NCBI GenBank assembly: GCA_934229785.1
Contig: CAKQEA010000027.1
Coordinates: 1-23,911, forward strand
Length of the DNA: 23,911 nucleotides
Source: an uncultured Anaeroplasmataceae bacterium
Lineage (GTDB): Bacteria > Bacillota_I > Bacilli_A > Acholeplasmatales > Anaeroplasmataceae
Direction: 5' to 3'
A program made the translations under genes and the position numbers. How positions within the stretch are numbered: position 1 is the first letter of the stretch; each line of letters starts with the position of its first letter. The notes beneath the pieces are model-generated. The model ran no database searches and had not been told where the DNA came from. It saw only the letters and a program-made list of their open reading frames with translations. Positions 6,889-14,030 of the stretch are shown piece after piece.

Positions 6889-8322
6889 TTATTTCTTAAC
6901 TTTAATTACCCAAGAACCATTTTTATCTGATTCCTTTTCATCTAACAAATTATTATCTTTTAGTTCTCGTATTGCTCTATTAACTGTAGTTTCAGATTTA
7001 CTTATTGCCTCAGCCATTTTTATACGAGTGATTTTAGGGTCTTTCAAGATAAGTTCAATTATTTTGGTTGCATTATCACTTAGTTTTACCTTGTCATTTA
7101 CCTTGTCATTTACCTTGTCGTTTACCTTGTCACTGTAATCTTTATTTCTTAAAGTAGCATAAATCATAGAATCTTTTTCTTTGTATATAGGTTCAGGCAA
7201 TCCGGATGATGCCATTTCATTATACATTCTATCTACACCTTCTCCGAACTCTTGTACAAAATCATAAACTTTTAAAAATTCCATAATCTTAGGATTACGT
7301 GAGAAGTGATTATTTCTTAAATTAGTATCCTTTACTGTACCAGCAAATATACCTGGAGATTCAACAGTAACATGATCATCAAACATTTTTATTTGAATAT
7401 CAGTGCCCTTAATACCATAATCTCTATGGCCTATAGCATTAACAATAATTTCTTTCCAACAAAATTCAGGGTATTCAGGTACAGTTTTAAATAAACCATC
7501 TTCACCTAAAAATGTATGTTCCTTAATTTGAGTTTTAAAATAATTGATACTATCATTTACCATATCAAGTATTTTACCGTTAAAAATCTCATCCTTAATG
7601 ACATTCATTTCTCTACCTGGTATTGCTTCAGTACCGTCAAATTTAACAAATCTTACTCTTGCTCTAGGAAAGAATCTTTGAGGATTCTTACCGAAAAGAA
7701 GAATACAAGCACTACTAATAGTCTCTTTATCTTTGAAATTAAATATAAAATCATTATTTTCTTTTAAATAATCTAAAGCTGATTTATGATATCCAATTTT
7801 TTTAATATATTCATTAATAAAATCAAAATCTATATCATCTAATGTAGCATCAACAATAGGAGCATCCTCGTAATATCTTTCACCCTTAGCATAAGTTAAT
7901 TGTAATCTATCATTAAAATCTAATTTTTTAGATTTATCACCAATTCTAATAAATGCTTCATCAGCAGCATTAGTTACAACATTTTTGCTATTTTGATGAA
8001 CTCTCATAACTAATATATGATTAGGATTACCTTTATTAGCTATATGCTCAACAAATTCAGTTTCAACAATAACAGAAGGGATACATAAATTTACTGGAGC
8101 TAGAAGGAGTTCGTTTACTTGCTTATCAAAATTATCTACACCAGTTATGTCTCCATTATCTTCTATACCAATAGCAATCCATCCACCATCAGCATTAGCA
8201 AATGCAATAATAGTTCTTGCTAAATCTTTTGGATCTATTCTAACTGATTTTCTATCCATTATTTGGACTTCAGTTCTATCTCTTAATTCTTCAATTGTAT
8301 ATGGCAAATACATGAACATCAT
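6889..8322 (-). CDS. Schlafen AlbA_2-domain, ATP-binding transcriptional regulator
   Basis: The 477-aa protein has three parts. An AlbA_2 (Schlafen) domain covers about 15-135, with the hallmark AFANADGGWIAIGIEDNGDI. A GHKL-like ATP-binding region covers about 285-370: EIIVNAIGHRDY (291-302), ESPGIF (321-326) and FGEGVDRM (359-366). A winged-helix domain covers about 415-477, after four DKVN repeats (398-412) encoded by 12-bp repeats. Proteins of this family act as regulators or defence-associated nucleic-acid binders. The upstream XRE gene ends immediately before this ATG. The AAGG ribosome site fits the second Met (8319) best, so the true start may be there. The pair is probably an operon read leftward. 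Confidence 0.8.
   Translation of the reverse strand: MMFMYLPYTIEELRDRTEVQIMDRKSVRIDPKDLARTIIAFANADGGWIAIGIEDNGDITGVDNFDKQVNELLLAPVNLCIPSVIVETEFVEHIANKGNPNHILVMRVHQNSKNVVTNAADEAFIRIGDKSKKLDFNDRLQLTYAKGERYYEDAPIVDATLDDIDFDFINEYIKKIGYHKSALDYLKENNDFIFNFKDKETISSACILLFGKNPQRFFPRARVRFVKFDGTEAIPGREMNVIKDEIFNGKILDMVNDSINYFKTQIKEHTFLGEDGLFKTVPEYPEFCWKEIIVNAIGHRDYGIKGTDIQIKMFDDHVTVESPGIFAGTVKDTNLRNNHFSRNPKIMEFLKVYDFVQEFGEGVDRMYNEMASSGLPEPIYKEKDSMIYATLRNKDYSDKVNDKVNDKVNDKVKLSDNATKIIELILKDPKITRIKMAEAISKSETTVNRAIRELKDNNLLDEKESDKNGSWVIKVKK
7088..7135 (-). repeat. 12-bp coding tandem repeat, four units
   Basis: Four units starting at 7088, 7100, 7112 and 7124 encode DKVN repeats in the linker before the winged-helix domain. 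The first two are identical and the others differ at one to three bases. Recent slippage is likely. Confidence 0.85.
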
Positions 8323-8829
8323 CTACCTTATTGCATCCATAATCATTTCTACAAATTGTTTGTTTAATTCTATATCAGTTATTTCTACTTTTAAATTTTC
8401 AATATCTTTTTCAGTAACATTTTTCTTATCAAATAATGCATCAGCTTTTCTAATTCTTGCAAATTCAATAATAAGTGGAAAAATATTATTTTCCCTATCA
8501 ACATTGAATATTTTATTTAAGTCTACATATCTTTTATCATCTTTAAAATAAATGTAATTACTACCTTTTAATTCTTTATAATAATCATCTCTTATTTTAA
8601 ATGTGAAATTATCTAATTCATAATTAGCATAAACATAACAATTGCTATGACATAATAAATAATCTATAGATACTTCAAAGAAATCAGATAATTTTCTTAA
8701 TACGTTAGTATTAAAATCTCTTGTTTCATTTTCGTATCTACAAATTGAATTATAATTTATTCCTGTTTTTATTTCCATTCCACGTGTTGAATAACCACGT
8801 TCATCACGTAATTCTTTTAAACGATTCAT
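8323..8829 (-). CDS. XRE-family transcriptional regulator
   Basis: The N-terminal HTH_3 domain (about residues 1-60 from the 8829 start) contains LKELRDERGYSTRGMEIKTG, then NSICRYENETR, the recognition-helix end, and LRKLSDFFEVSIDYLL. The remaining ~105 residues have no recognised domain. The start at 8829 is chosen because GGTGA lies five bases upstream and the mapped promoter would start transcription near 8839, downstream of the alternative ATG at 8844. The stop TAG directly abuts the ATG of the AlbA_2 gene, so the two are one operon. Three similar 15-bp sites in the divergent intergenic region are probable operators for it. Confidence 0.8.
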   Translation of the reverse strand: MNRLKELRDERGYSTRGMEIKTGINYNSICRYENETRDFNTNVLRKLSDFFEVSIDYLLCHSNCYVYANYELDNFTFKIRDDYYKELKGSNYIYFKDDKRYVDLNKIFNVDRENNIFPLIIEFARIRKADALFDKKNVTEKDIENLKVEITDIELNKQFVEMIMDAIR

Positions 8830-8845
8830 TTTAATCACCAACATT

Positions 8846-8874
8846 ATTATATTAGATTATTTTTACTATTTCAA
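8846..8874 (-). promoter_or_regulatory. Leftward promoter of XRE-AlbA_2 operon
   Basis: On the minus strand, TTGAAA (8874-8869) and TATAAT (8851-8846) are separated by 17 nt. The start site is expected near 8839. Confidence 0.7.
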
Positions 8875-8884
8875 GGTAAAAATA

Positions 8885-8960
8885 CCAAAATGGTCATAAA
8901 AATGTTGACAAAACAGTCATGATCACGTACAATAATGATACGATAACAAAATGGTCATAA
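8885..8960. promoter_or_regulatory. Three-site operator between divergent promoters
   Basis: Sites CCAAAATGGTCATAA (8885-8899), ACAAAACAGTCATGA (8908-8922) and ACAAAATGGTCATAA (8946-8960) share CAAAAyrGTCATrA. The first lies behind the leftward -35, the second overlaps the rightward -35, and the third lies past the rightward -10. This is the expected arrangement for repression by the adjacent XRE protein. Confidence 0.65.
8905..8933 (+). promoter_or_regulatory. Strong rightward promoter
   Basis: Consensus -35 TTGACA (8905-8910), a 17-nt spacer and -10 TACAAT (8928-8933). It is overlapped by operator site 2 and drives the 49-aa ORF. Confidence 0.75.
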
Positions 8961-8971
8961 AGAAGAATAAT

Positions 8972-9121
8972 ATGAAAGCAAAAGAACAAATTAACAAAGA
9001 ATTTATTGAAGCATTTGTAGAAGAATTCCAATATATGATTAAGCATGGAAATAAGAATGATGGAACTAATGATTACTATTCATTAATAATTGAAATAGAT
9101 TTTCAAAAAATCCAGTTATAG
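8972..9121 (+). CDS. Hypothetical small protein (49 aa), possibly frameshifted
   Basis: A short acidic/aromatic ORF (MKAKEQINKEFIEAFVEEF...) sits 39 nt past the strongest promoter in the island and directly after the third operator site. The ribosome site is weak (AAAGAAG). No family is recognised. Near its end is an A6 run (9105-9110); in the neighbouring frame translation would continue as NPVIAKVFKSCT to TAA at 9146, so a one-base indel may have changed the C-terminus. The operator-controlled position suggests it is the regulated target of the XRE protein. Confidence 0.4.
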   Translation: MKAKEQINKEFIEAFVEEFQYMIKHGNKNDGTNDYYSLIIEIDFQKIQL

Positions 9122-9136
9122 CAAAAGTATTTAAAA

Positions 9137-9201
9137 GTTGCACATAAAAAAATATATGTTAAAATATATGTGAAACAAAATTTATAATAAAGTTACACAT
9201 A
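9137..9201. promoter_or_regulatory. Repeated operator-like sites around the Fic promoter
   Basis: GTTGCACATA (9137-9146), inverted TATGTGAAAC (9167-9176) and GTTACACATA (9192-9201) flank the -35, the start site and the region just before the ribosome site. The direct repeats extend to 17 nt with one to two differences (9133-9149 and 9188-9204). The binding protein is unknown. Confidence 0.45.
9138..9165 (+). promoter_or_regulatory. Fic gene promoter
   Basis: The -35-like element is TTGCAC (9138-9143), the spacer is 16 nt, and the extended -10 is TGT-TAAAAT (9157-9165). The start site is expected near 9171. Confidence 0.5.
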
Positions 9202-9215
9202 AAAGGAGTGATAAT

Positions 9216-10136
9216 ATGGCAAATGTCGCAAAATTATTACATGAACAAGAGTTATTAAAGTCTAGAATAAATAAAATGATACATGGTTCAGTAGAAGTAA
9301 GAGAACAAAACGAAAAAAAATATATTTATGTCCATTATCGTGATGAGGGAATTTCTACATCAAAATATGCTGGTGAATATAGCATTGAATTAAATAACCT
9401 TATTTTAGAGAATAATAGAGTTGTTAAAGAGTATAAAAAAAGATTAAAAGAAATCAAAAAAGAGTTGGGGCTATTACAATATGAATCATTAGAACTAACT
9501 GATAATATTAAAGTCAATATAGATTTGGCTAGAAGAAATATGGTTGATTCGATTTATAAACAAGCAATACTTGAAGGTGTTGCTACTACCTATTCTGATA
9601 CTGAAACTATTGTTAATGGTGGTAAAGTAAAGGATATGACAGCATCTGATATTTCTAAAGTTGTAAATCTAAAGCATGCTTGGGAATTCATATTAGGTGA
9701 AGGGGTTATAACTTATCCTACAAATTATTCTATTTTATGCCAAATTAATGAAATCGTGGAAGAAGGATTTTCATATACAGCAGGAAGAATTAGAAGTGTA
9801 CCTGTTTCAATTGGCGGCTCTACATATATTCCGCCTCTTCCATATGAGCCACAAGTAAAAGAAGATTTATCAACATTATTATCAAAAGATGCTTCATATG
9901 ATGTTGCGATTGAATTGCTATTATATGTAATGAAAAAACAATTATACTTAGATGGCAATAAAAGAACTACAGTTATATTTGCAAATCATTATTTAATTAG
10001 TAGAGGAATGGGTTTAATTGTGATACCTGCAGAATTAGTATCCGAATTTAAAGTTCACTTAATTAAATATTATGAAGAAAATGATGTTAGTATAAAAGAT
10101 TTTTTATATGATAAGTGTTTAACTAAAATATTATAA
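9216..10136 (+). CDS. Fic/DOC-fold protein with substituted catalytic His
   Basis: The 306-aa protein has a coiled-coil-prone N-terminus (about 55-90), then an inhibitory-helix-like motif ILEGVATTYSDTETI (118-132, matching the S/TxxxE(G/N) type), the flap GGSTYIPPLPYEP (200-212), and a Fic motif QLYLDGNKR (242-250). In Fic AMP-transferases this motif is HPFxDGNGR/K with the His as general base; here it is Gln. The Asp, Asn and Arg that bind metal and phosphates remain. The enzyme may be inactive, use another chemistry, or act as a binding protein. The ribosome site AAAAGGAG precedes ATG 9216. It has its own promoter with repeated operator-like sites. Confidence 0.8.
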   Translation: MANVAKLLHEQELLKSRINKMIHGSVEVREQNEKKYIYVHYRDEGISTSKYAGEYSIELNNLILENNRVVKEYKKRLKEIKKELGLLQYESLELTDNIKVNIDLARRNMVDSIYKQAILEGVATTYSDTETIVNGGKVKDMTASDISKVVNLKHAWEFILGEGVITYPTNYSILCQINEIVEEGFSYTAGRIRSVPVSIGGSTYIPPLPYEPQVKEDLSTLLSKDASYDVAIELLLYVMKKQLYLDGNKRTTVIFANHYLISRGMGLIVIPAELVSEFKVHLIKYYEENDVSIKDFLYDKCLTKIL

Positions 10137-10399
10137 AAAACATAAATAAAAAACAGCTTTAGAGTGGATTTTAAAATAAACTATAGATTATATACTGGTG
10201 TATATACATTTGTTTGTTGTCATGTTTATATTTTTGCATAAATAAATGATAGGATCTGGCTGATTTGTGTATTCATTTCAGTCTTTATTTTTGATTATAC
10301 AATAGTATGTATTGGGAAAATCATGTGACATTTTATGACACCTAGTATTTATTCAATATGGCTATTAATTATGTTAAAATAATATAGGGATGTGATAAC
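10137..10399. other. 263-nt non-coding gap with a promoter at its end
   Basis: No gene is seen. The gap holds a perfect 7-bp hairpin (10189-10195 with 10200-10206, loop TGGT) without a T-run, and an extended -10 TGT-TAAAAT (10372-10380) with a poor -35 (TTCAAT, 10352-10357) for the next gene. Confidence 0.4.
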
Positions 10400-11917
10400 G
10401 TGGATGATTTTAATAAAATAGAAATTGTTTTTAATCTTTGTATATCTGTTAATGACGAGATATTAGGAAAGGAAAAGGAAGGAACTCTAAATTTTTTAGA
10501 TCATTATGTCTTCCAAGCCACTTCCTATGTATTATCAATTATTCATGATAAGATTACAGTAGATAGAATATCTTATTCAAGATTGTTTATGTATAGATGT
10601 TTAATTGAATGTATCGCTATCATATCAATGTATAAGGAAGGAGATATTCCAGCAGAATCTGAAGAGCTGCTTAATGAATTTAATTACATTGCTGAATTTA
10701 ATATGTATAAAAAATATAGGGAAAAGTTAGATGGCAAGCAGTTTTATTTTGAACAAATAAAGAGTAACTTTGAAGATGCAAAGAAAAAATATAGATTAAG
10801 CATGTCTGATAAGGGGAGTAATGAATTTAATAAAATAATTAAATCTAAATTGCCATTCCTTTTTAATGAGTATTCGTTTGATGATATCATCAAAGCATAT
10901 TGTGAGCCATTATATAGTTTCTATAGATTGATAAGTGTTGTTTTACATCCTAGTGATATGTATTTAACATATCCGACTATACAAAGCGAGAAATTCGATG
11001 CATTGGAAAATTCATTGTTTATTCTTGTGATGGCAATATTACATGACCACTATTCAGAAGGAAAAATTACTAAAGAACTAAAGGAAGAAGTGACTCTTAT
11101 TGCCAATAGTCCTATTAATAACGTTTATTTAAATTATGCAACAAAACAAAAAGAAATATTATATAAGATAGCTGATATAATCAAAGAAAAATGTGGCGAA
11201 TGCACTGAATACTATACTTATATTGAATTTGGTAATTATATCGAGAGTTTAGCTATAGATAAAACTTTTGGTTTTAGTGAAATAGTTAAGTGTAAATATA
11301 AACCATATATTGAATTAATTGCGATATCATATTACATTGCAACATTACCACATTTTGAAGATAAGAGATATTTTGTTGAATTATTTACAAAACATACTAG
11401 AATAAAGCTTATGGATATATACGGTTTAGATACATCAGAAAAATTGAATGAAGCATATGAACAGTATAAGTCTAATGTAAAGAATATTCATTTTGATGAA
11501 TTTAAAAAAGTTTTTATGACATCACTTGGTTTTATTCCTGAACAAACATCTATAACAAAACTTGTTAATGATGCAATAGATGGTTTAATTAAAAATGATG
11601 AAACTATGAATGCTCATCTAAAAATGCTTTACGATGAGGCTCAAATGTTATCTCATGCAAATGGTTATATGATTTCAAGTAATACTGGGGCATTTATGGA
11701 GTACTCAACTGTAATTGCATACTGCGATCAATTTGTTACTTTATTGTTGAAGTTTTATCAGGTTAGTTGGGATTTATACAATAAAACAGAAGGCAAAAAG
11801 CATTATTCCAAATTTGTATATGATTTAAAGAAGAATATTAAAGATTTTGAAAAAGCTGCTTTTGCAAAAAACAAACTTGATTTTGATATGAAAGATTACA
11901 AAATGGTTTATAAGTGA
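10400..11917 (+). CDS. Two-module DUF5677/HEPN-like helical protein
   Basis: The 505-aa protein starts with GTG (AGGGA at 10386-10390 is the ribosome site). It is all-helical, with no membrane segment or signal. It appears to be two similar halves: the first has RCLIECIAI (66-74) and YRLISVVLHPSDMYLTYPT (175-193); the second has YDEAQMLSHANGYMISS (411-427). The S..LH(P/A)..Y spacing is typical of DUF5677 proteins, which are often found in defence loci and are HEPN-like. R176-x6-H183 in the first half fits the Rx4-6H RNase pattern; the second half lacks the Arg. It ends in TGA that overlaps the extended -10 of the next gene. The family call is from pattern memory and is moderate. Confidence 0.55.
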   Translation: MDDFNKIEIVFNLCISVNDEILGKEKEGTLNFLDHYVFQATSYVLSIIHDKITVDRISYSRLFMYRCLIECIAIISMYKEGDIPAESEELLNEFNYIAEFNMYKKYREKLDGKQFYFEQIKSNFEDAKKKYRLSMSDKGSNEFNKIIKSKLPFLFNEYSFDDIIKAYCEPLYSFYRLISVVLHPSDMYLTYPTIQSEKFDALENSLFILVMAILHDHYSEGKITKELKEEVTLIANSPINNVYLNYATKQKEILYKIADIIKEKCGECTEYYTYIEFGNYIESLAIDKTFGFSEIVKCKYKPYIELIAISYYIATLPHFEDKRYFVELFTKHTRIKLMDIYGLDTSEKLNEAYEQYKSNVKNIHFDEFKKVFMTSLGFIPEQTSITKLVNDAIDGLIKNDETMNAHLKMLYDEAQMLSHANGYMISSNTGAFMEYSTVIAYCDQFVTLLLKFYQVSWDLYNKTEGKKHYSKFVYDLKKNIKDFEKAAFAKNKLDFDMKDYKMVYK

Positions 11918-11923
11918 TATAAT
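11895..11923 (+). promoter_or_regulatory. Promoter embedded in the end of the upstream gene
   Basis: ATTACA (11895-11900), a 17-nt spacer, then the extended -10 TGA-TATAAT (11915-11923). The TGA of the extended element is the stop codon of the DUF5677-like gene. Confidence 0.55.
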
Positions 11924-11944
11924 AAAAATACAAATCTATAGCGT

Positions 11945-11968
11945 CCAATTGGAAATTCCCGATTGGAG
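11945..11968 (+). promoter_or_regulatory. Leader inverted repeat touching the ribosome site
   Basis: CCAAT (11945-11949) can pair with ATTGG (11962-11966), whose last bases are part of the ribosome site GGAG (11965-11968). This could be a regulatory hairpin or an operator. Confidence 0.35.
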
Positions 11969-11976
11969 ATGACAAT

Positions 11977-12186
11977 ATGGATTTAATAGATTCTTTAAGA
12001 ATCGCAGAAAATGTTAGAAATTTAAGAGTATTGAATTCATTAACTCAGGATGACTTTGCTGTAGCAATCGGTTATAGTCGTAGACAAATAATTAGAATTG
12101 AAACAGAGGGAACAAAGAATCTTGATACTATAAATGTTATTGCTAAATTTTTTAATGTATCTGCACTAAGCATCCTAAGCAATTAG
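11977..12186 (+). CDS. Small XRE-family HTH protein (69 aa)
   Basis: This is a single HTH_3 domain: VRNLRVLNSLTQDDFAVAIG forms the first helices, YSRRQIIRIETEG the turn and recognition helix, and LDTINVIAKFFNVSALSIL the closing helices. Nothing else is present. It has its own promoter overlapping the end of the upstream gene, an inverted repeat in its leader, and a terminator overlapping its own stop codon, so it is a compact self-contained unit. It is probably an autoregulator or the controlling partner (antitoxin-like) of the DUF5677-like gene upstream; that pairing is inference. Confidence 0.75.
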   Translation: MDLIDSLRIAENVRNLRVLNSLTQDDFAVAIGYSRRQIIRIETEGTKNLDTINVIAKFFNVSALSILSN

Positions 12187-12198
12187 GGTGCTTTTTTT
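12169..12198 (+). terminator. Terminator overlapping the XRE stop codon
   Basis: AGCATCCT (12169-12176) pairs with AGGGTGCT (12185-12192), with one wobble pair and an 8-nt loop, followed by seven T. The TAG stop lies at 12184-12186, inside the hairpin. Confidence 0.8.
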
Positions 12199-12237
12199 AG
12201 TTATAAAGGTAATTATCGAGCATAAATGTTCTAAGAC

Positions 12238-12260
12238 TGTGAGAAATCACAACTTTTTTA
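12238..12260 (+). terminator. Weak second terminator-like hairpin
   Basis: TGTGA (12238-12242) and TCACA (12247-12251) form a 5-bp stem with a GAAA loop, followed after two bases by a T-run. Confidence 0.35.
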
Positions 12261-12265
12261 TATAT

Positions 12266-12294
12266 TTGACTAGGTATTTTATAAATGGTAAATT
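12266..12294 (+). promoter_or_regulatory. Promoter of the decayed gene
   Basis: TTGACT (12266-12271), a 17-nt spacer and TGG-TAAATT (12286-12294) form a good extended promoter. Confidence 0.5.
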
Positions 12295-12338
12295 ATTTGA
12301 GAAAAGAAATTTAAAAAGAAAGAGTTGTGGTGTATTAA

Positions 12339-12872
12339 ATGAAAGATTTGAGAAAATTACAAAATGAAGTTGCAGAACATTTAGGAATAGATCCACTACC
12401 AATAAAATTTGAAGATTTGGGAGACGAGGATTCTAGATTATGTTTAAAAGAATGGTTCTCTTTGTTCAATGAGAGAAAATGTTGCTAAAAGACCATTTGC
12501 ATTGTCGACTGGTTCTAAAATAATTAATTTAATTTTTATTAAAATTTGTATTGTTTCATATCTAAAATATGAATTTGAAAAGCAATTAATAAAAAATTAA
12601 AAAATGTTTTTGGCTTTTCACCTACGGAATTGGATGATATATGCAATGTAAATTCACTAGGAAAAAAAATAAATAAAGCATCTGAAATTAATACACTTTC
12701 TTCACGAGGCGCTGATATTTATATAGAAGAGTATTTAAAAGTGTATGAAAGTAATAAGCTATTATTTAATCTGTTTGATCATGCTCTCGAGCAAATGTTT
12801 CCTCCTTATATAGCTACTAATGTAAAGGATATAAAAAAAATTAGATTAGAAATGGAAGAACTAGATTCATAG
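12339..12872 (+). pseudogene. Decayed gene with two frameshifts, function unknown
   Basis: A promoter and ATG 12339 open a frame (MKDLRKLQNEVAEHLGIDPL...) that stops at 12488. Reading continues in the +1 frame (ENVAKRPFALSTGSKII...) to a stop near 12600, then in the original frame from about 12603 (NVFGFSPTELDDICNV...) to TAG 12870-12872. Joined, this would be about 175 residues. The two shifts suggest a degraded gene, perhaps with an internal deletion. I recognise no family. The last open part (12630-12872) has no start of its own with a ribosome site. Confidence 0.5.
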
Positions 12873-12893
12873 TTTTAATACAAGAGGTTTTAT

Positions 12894-12965
12894 ATGAAAA
12901 AAATTAAAGTAATTCATATAAATTTTAATATGAAAAAAGGAGTTGTGAAAAAACCTAAGTTTTGA
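12894..12965 (+). pseudogene. 5' stub of a gene cut by the insertion element
   Basis: ATG 12894 follows a good ribosome site (AAGAGG, 12882-12887). The frame MKKIKVIHINFNMKKG runs into the left end of the insertion element at 12939 and stops 9 codons later. It is too short to identify and could also be chance. Confidence 0.3.
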
Positions 12966-12998
12966 AAAACTTGGATTTTGGAGCAACAGCTCCTTTTT
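12939..12998 (+). terminator. Hairpin at the left end of the insertion element
   Basis: GGAGTTGT (12939-12946) pairs with ACAGCTCC (12986-12993, one wobble), with further inner pairing, followed by TTTTT. It would block transcription entering the element. Confidence 0.6.
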
Positions 12999-13017
12999 CT
13001 TTGCCTTAAAAACAAAA

Positions 13018-13046
13018 AACGCTCGGGGAATCGAACCCGGAGCCGT
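13018..13046 (-). other. tRNA T-arm-like fragment inside the insertion element
   Basis: On the minus strand the segment reads CCGGGTTCGATTCCCCG, which matches a tRNA T-stem and T-loop with one stem mismatch, followed by a T-run. No D-arm or anticodon arm is found before it, so it is at most a relic of a tRNA 3' end. Confidence 0.3.
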
Positions 13047-13051
13047 TTTAA

Positions 13052-13060
13052 TGGTATAAT
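13052..13060 (+). promoter_or_regulatory. Extended -10 for the transposase
   Basis: TGG-TATAAT (13052-13060), without a recognisable -35, lies 42 nt before ATG 13103. Confidence 0.4.
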
Positions 13061-13102
13061 ATCGCTGTTCACACAATAAAATACATGGGATATTATAGCA
13101 CA

Positions 13103-14014
13103 ATGAGTACATTTTTTGTAGACTGCTACACTACTAATGTTGAGCAATCGAAGAAAATAGACAAATTTTTATTTCTTTTGGATGAATCAGGCGTTTGTGA
13201 TTTTCTGGAAAAAGAGATTAAAAAGAATGAACCACAAGAAGATAAAGGAGGGCGACCAACCTATAATCCTTACAATTTATTAGCAGTCATTATATATAAT
13301 TTCGCATTTAACAAAGGTACGCTTAGGGATATTGAAGATAGAATTAAGAACGATTTAAGGTGCATTTATATAATGCAAGATCAATATCCAACGCATATGA
13401 CGATAGGGAATTTTATGAATGATTATATAGTTTCAAATCAAGAAAAAATATTCTCTTTAATTACTAAAGTTATTTTCAAAGAATGTAAGATAAGCATGGA
13501 TGATTTATATTTGGATGGTTCAAAATTTGAAGCAAACGCAAATAAATATAAATTCGTTTGGAAGCCAACTACTTTCCATAACAAATTAAGTGATAAGGTT
13601 AGACAATTATTATCAGAATATGATTTATTAAGAGGAAGTAATAAATCTGGAATAATTGAATCAAAGGTCATAGCAGAAAAAAATCTACTTTCTATAGAGG
13701 GAATTGAAATGAGAGTAAATAGATCATCTCAAGTTGAAGGAGCATTTGGGGTGATAAAACAAGACTTTCAATATGAGCGATTTAGAAGACGTAGCATTAA
13801 TAAAGTCTCTGCTGAATTTATGTTAGTGTGCTTAGGATATAATGTTAGAAAACTATTTAAACATTTCAATGATGAAGCAAAATTCAATTATTGGAAAGCA
13901 CCGGATAATATTCAAACAGAAACATTTAAAAAGCCCAGTGCAAAACGACTATCAAAAAAAGCTTCTAAGATTAAACCTAAATCAGTTAACCAAGAAGCTA
14001 AAGACCAAGTATAA
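13103..14014 (+). pseudogene. IS1182-family transposase, catalytic core partly deleted
   Basis: The N-terminal DUF772-type region (GGRPTYNPYNLLAVIIYNFA) and the first catalytic Asp in LYLDGSKFEANANKYKFVWK are intact. The C-terminal block INRS-like VNRSSQVEGAFGVIKQDFQY, with the catalytic Glu, is also intact. The two are joined around residues 180-200 (from ATG 13085) without the ~130-150 residues that normally carry the second Asp. The deletion is in frame, so the ORF stays open at about 303 aa where family members have 450-550. It should be unable to transpose on its own. An in-frame ATG at 13085 exists, but neither start has a strong ribosome site. Confidence 0.75.
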
Positions 14015-14030
14015 ATATGCAAATTAAAAA

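Noticed and set aside
7088..7135. CRISPR-like array
   Set aside because: These are contiguous 12-bp units in frame inside a coding region, with no spacers. No other array is seen in the window.
10137..10399. Non-coding RNA (retron-type) gene before the DUF5677-like protein
   Set aside because: No reverse transcriptase is nearby and only one small hairpin without a conserved core is seen.
13018..13090. A complete tRNA gene on the minus strand
   Set aside because: Only a T-arm-like part is found; D-arm, anticodon arm and 5' acceptor are missing.
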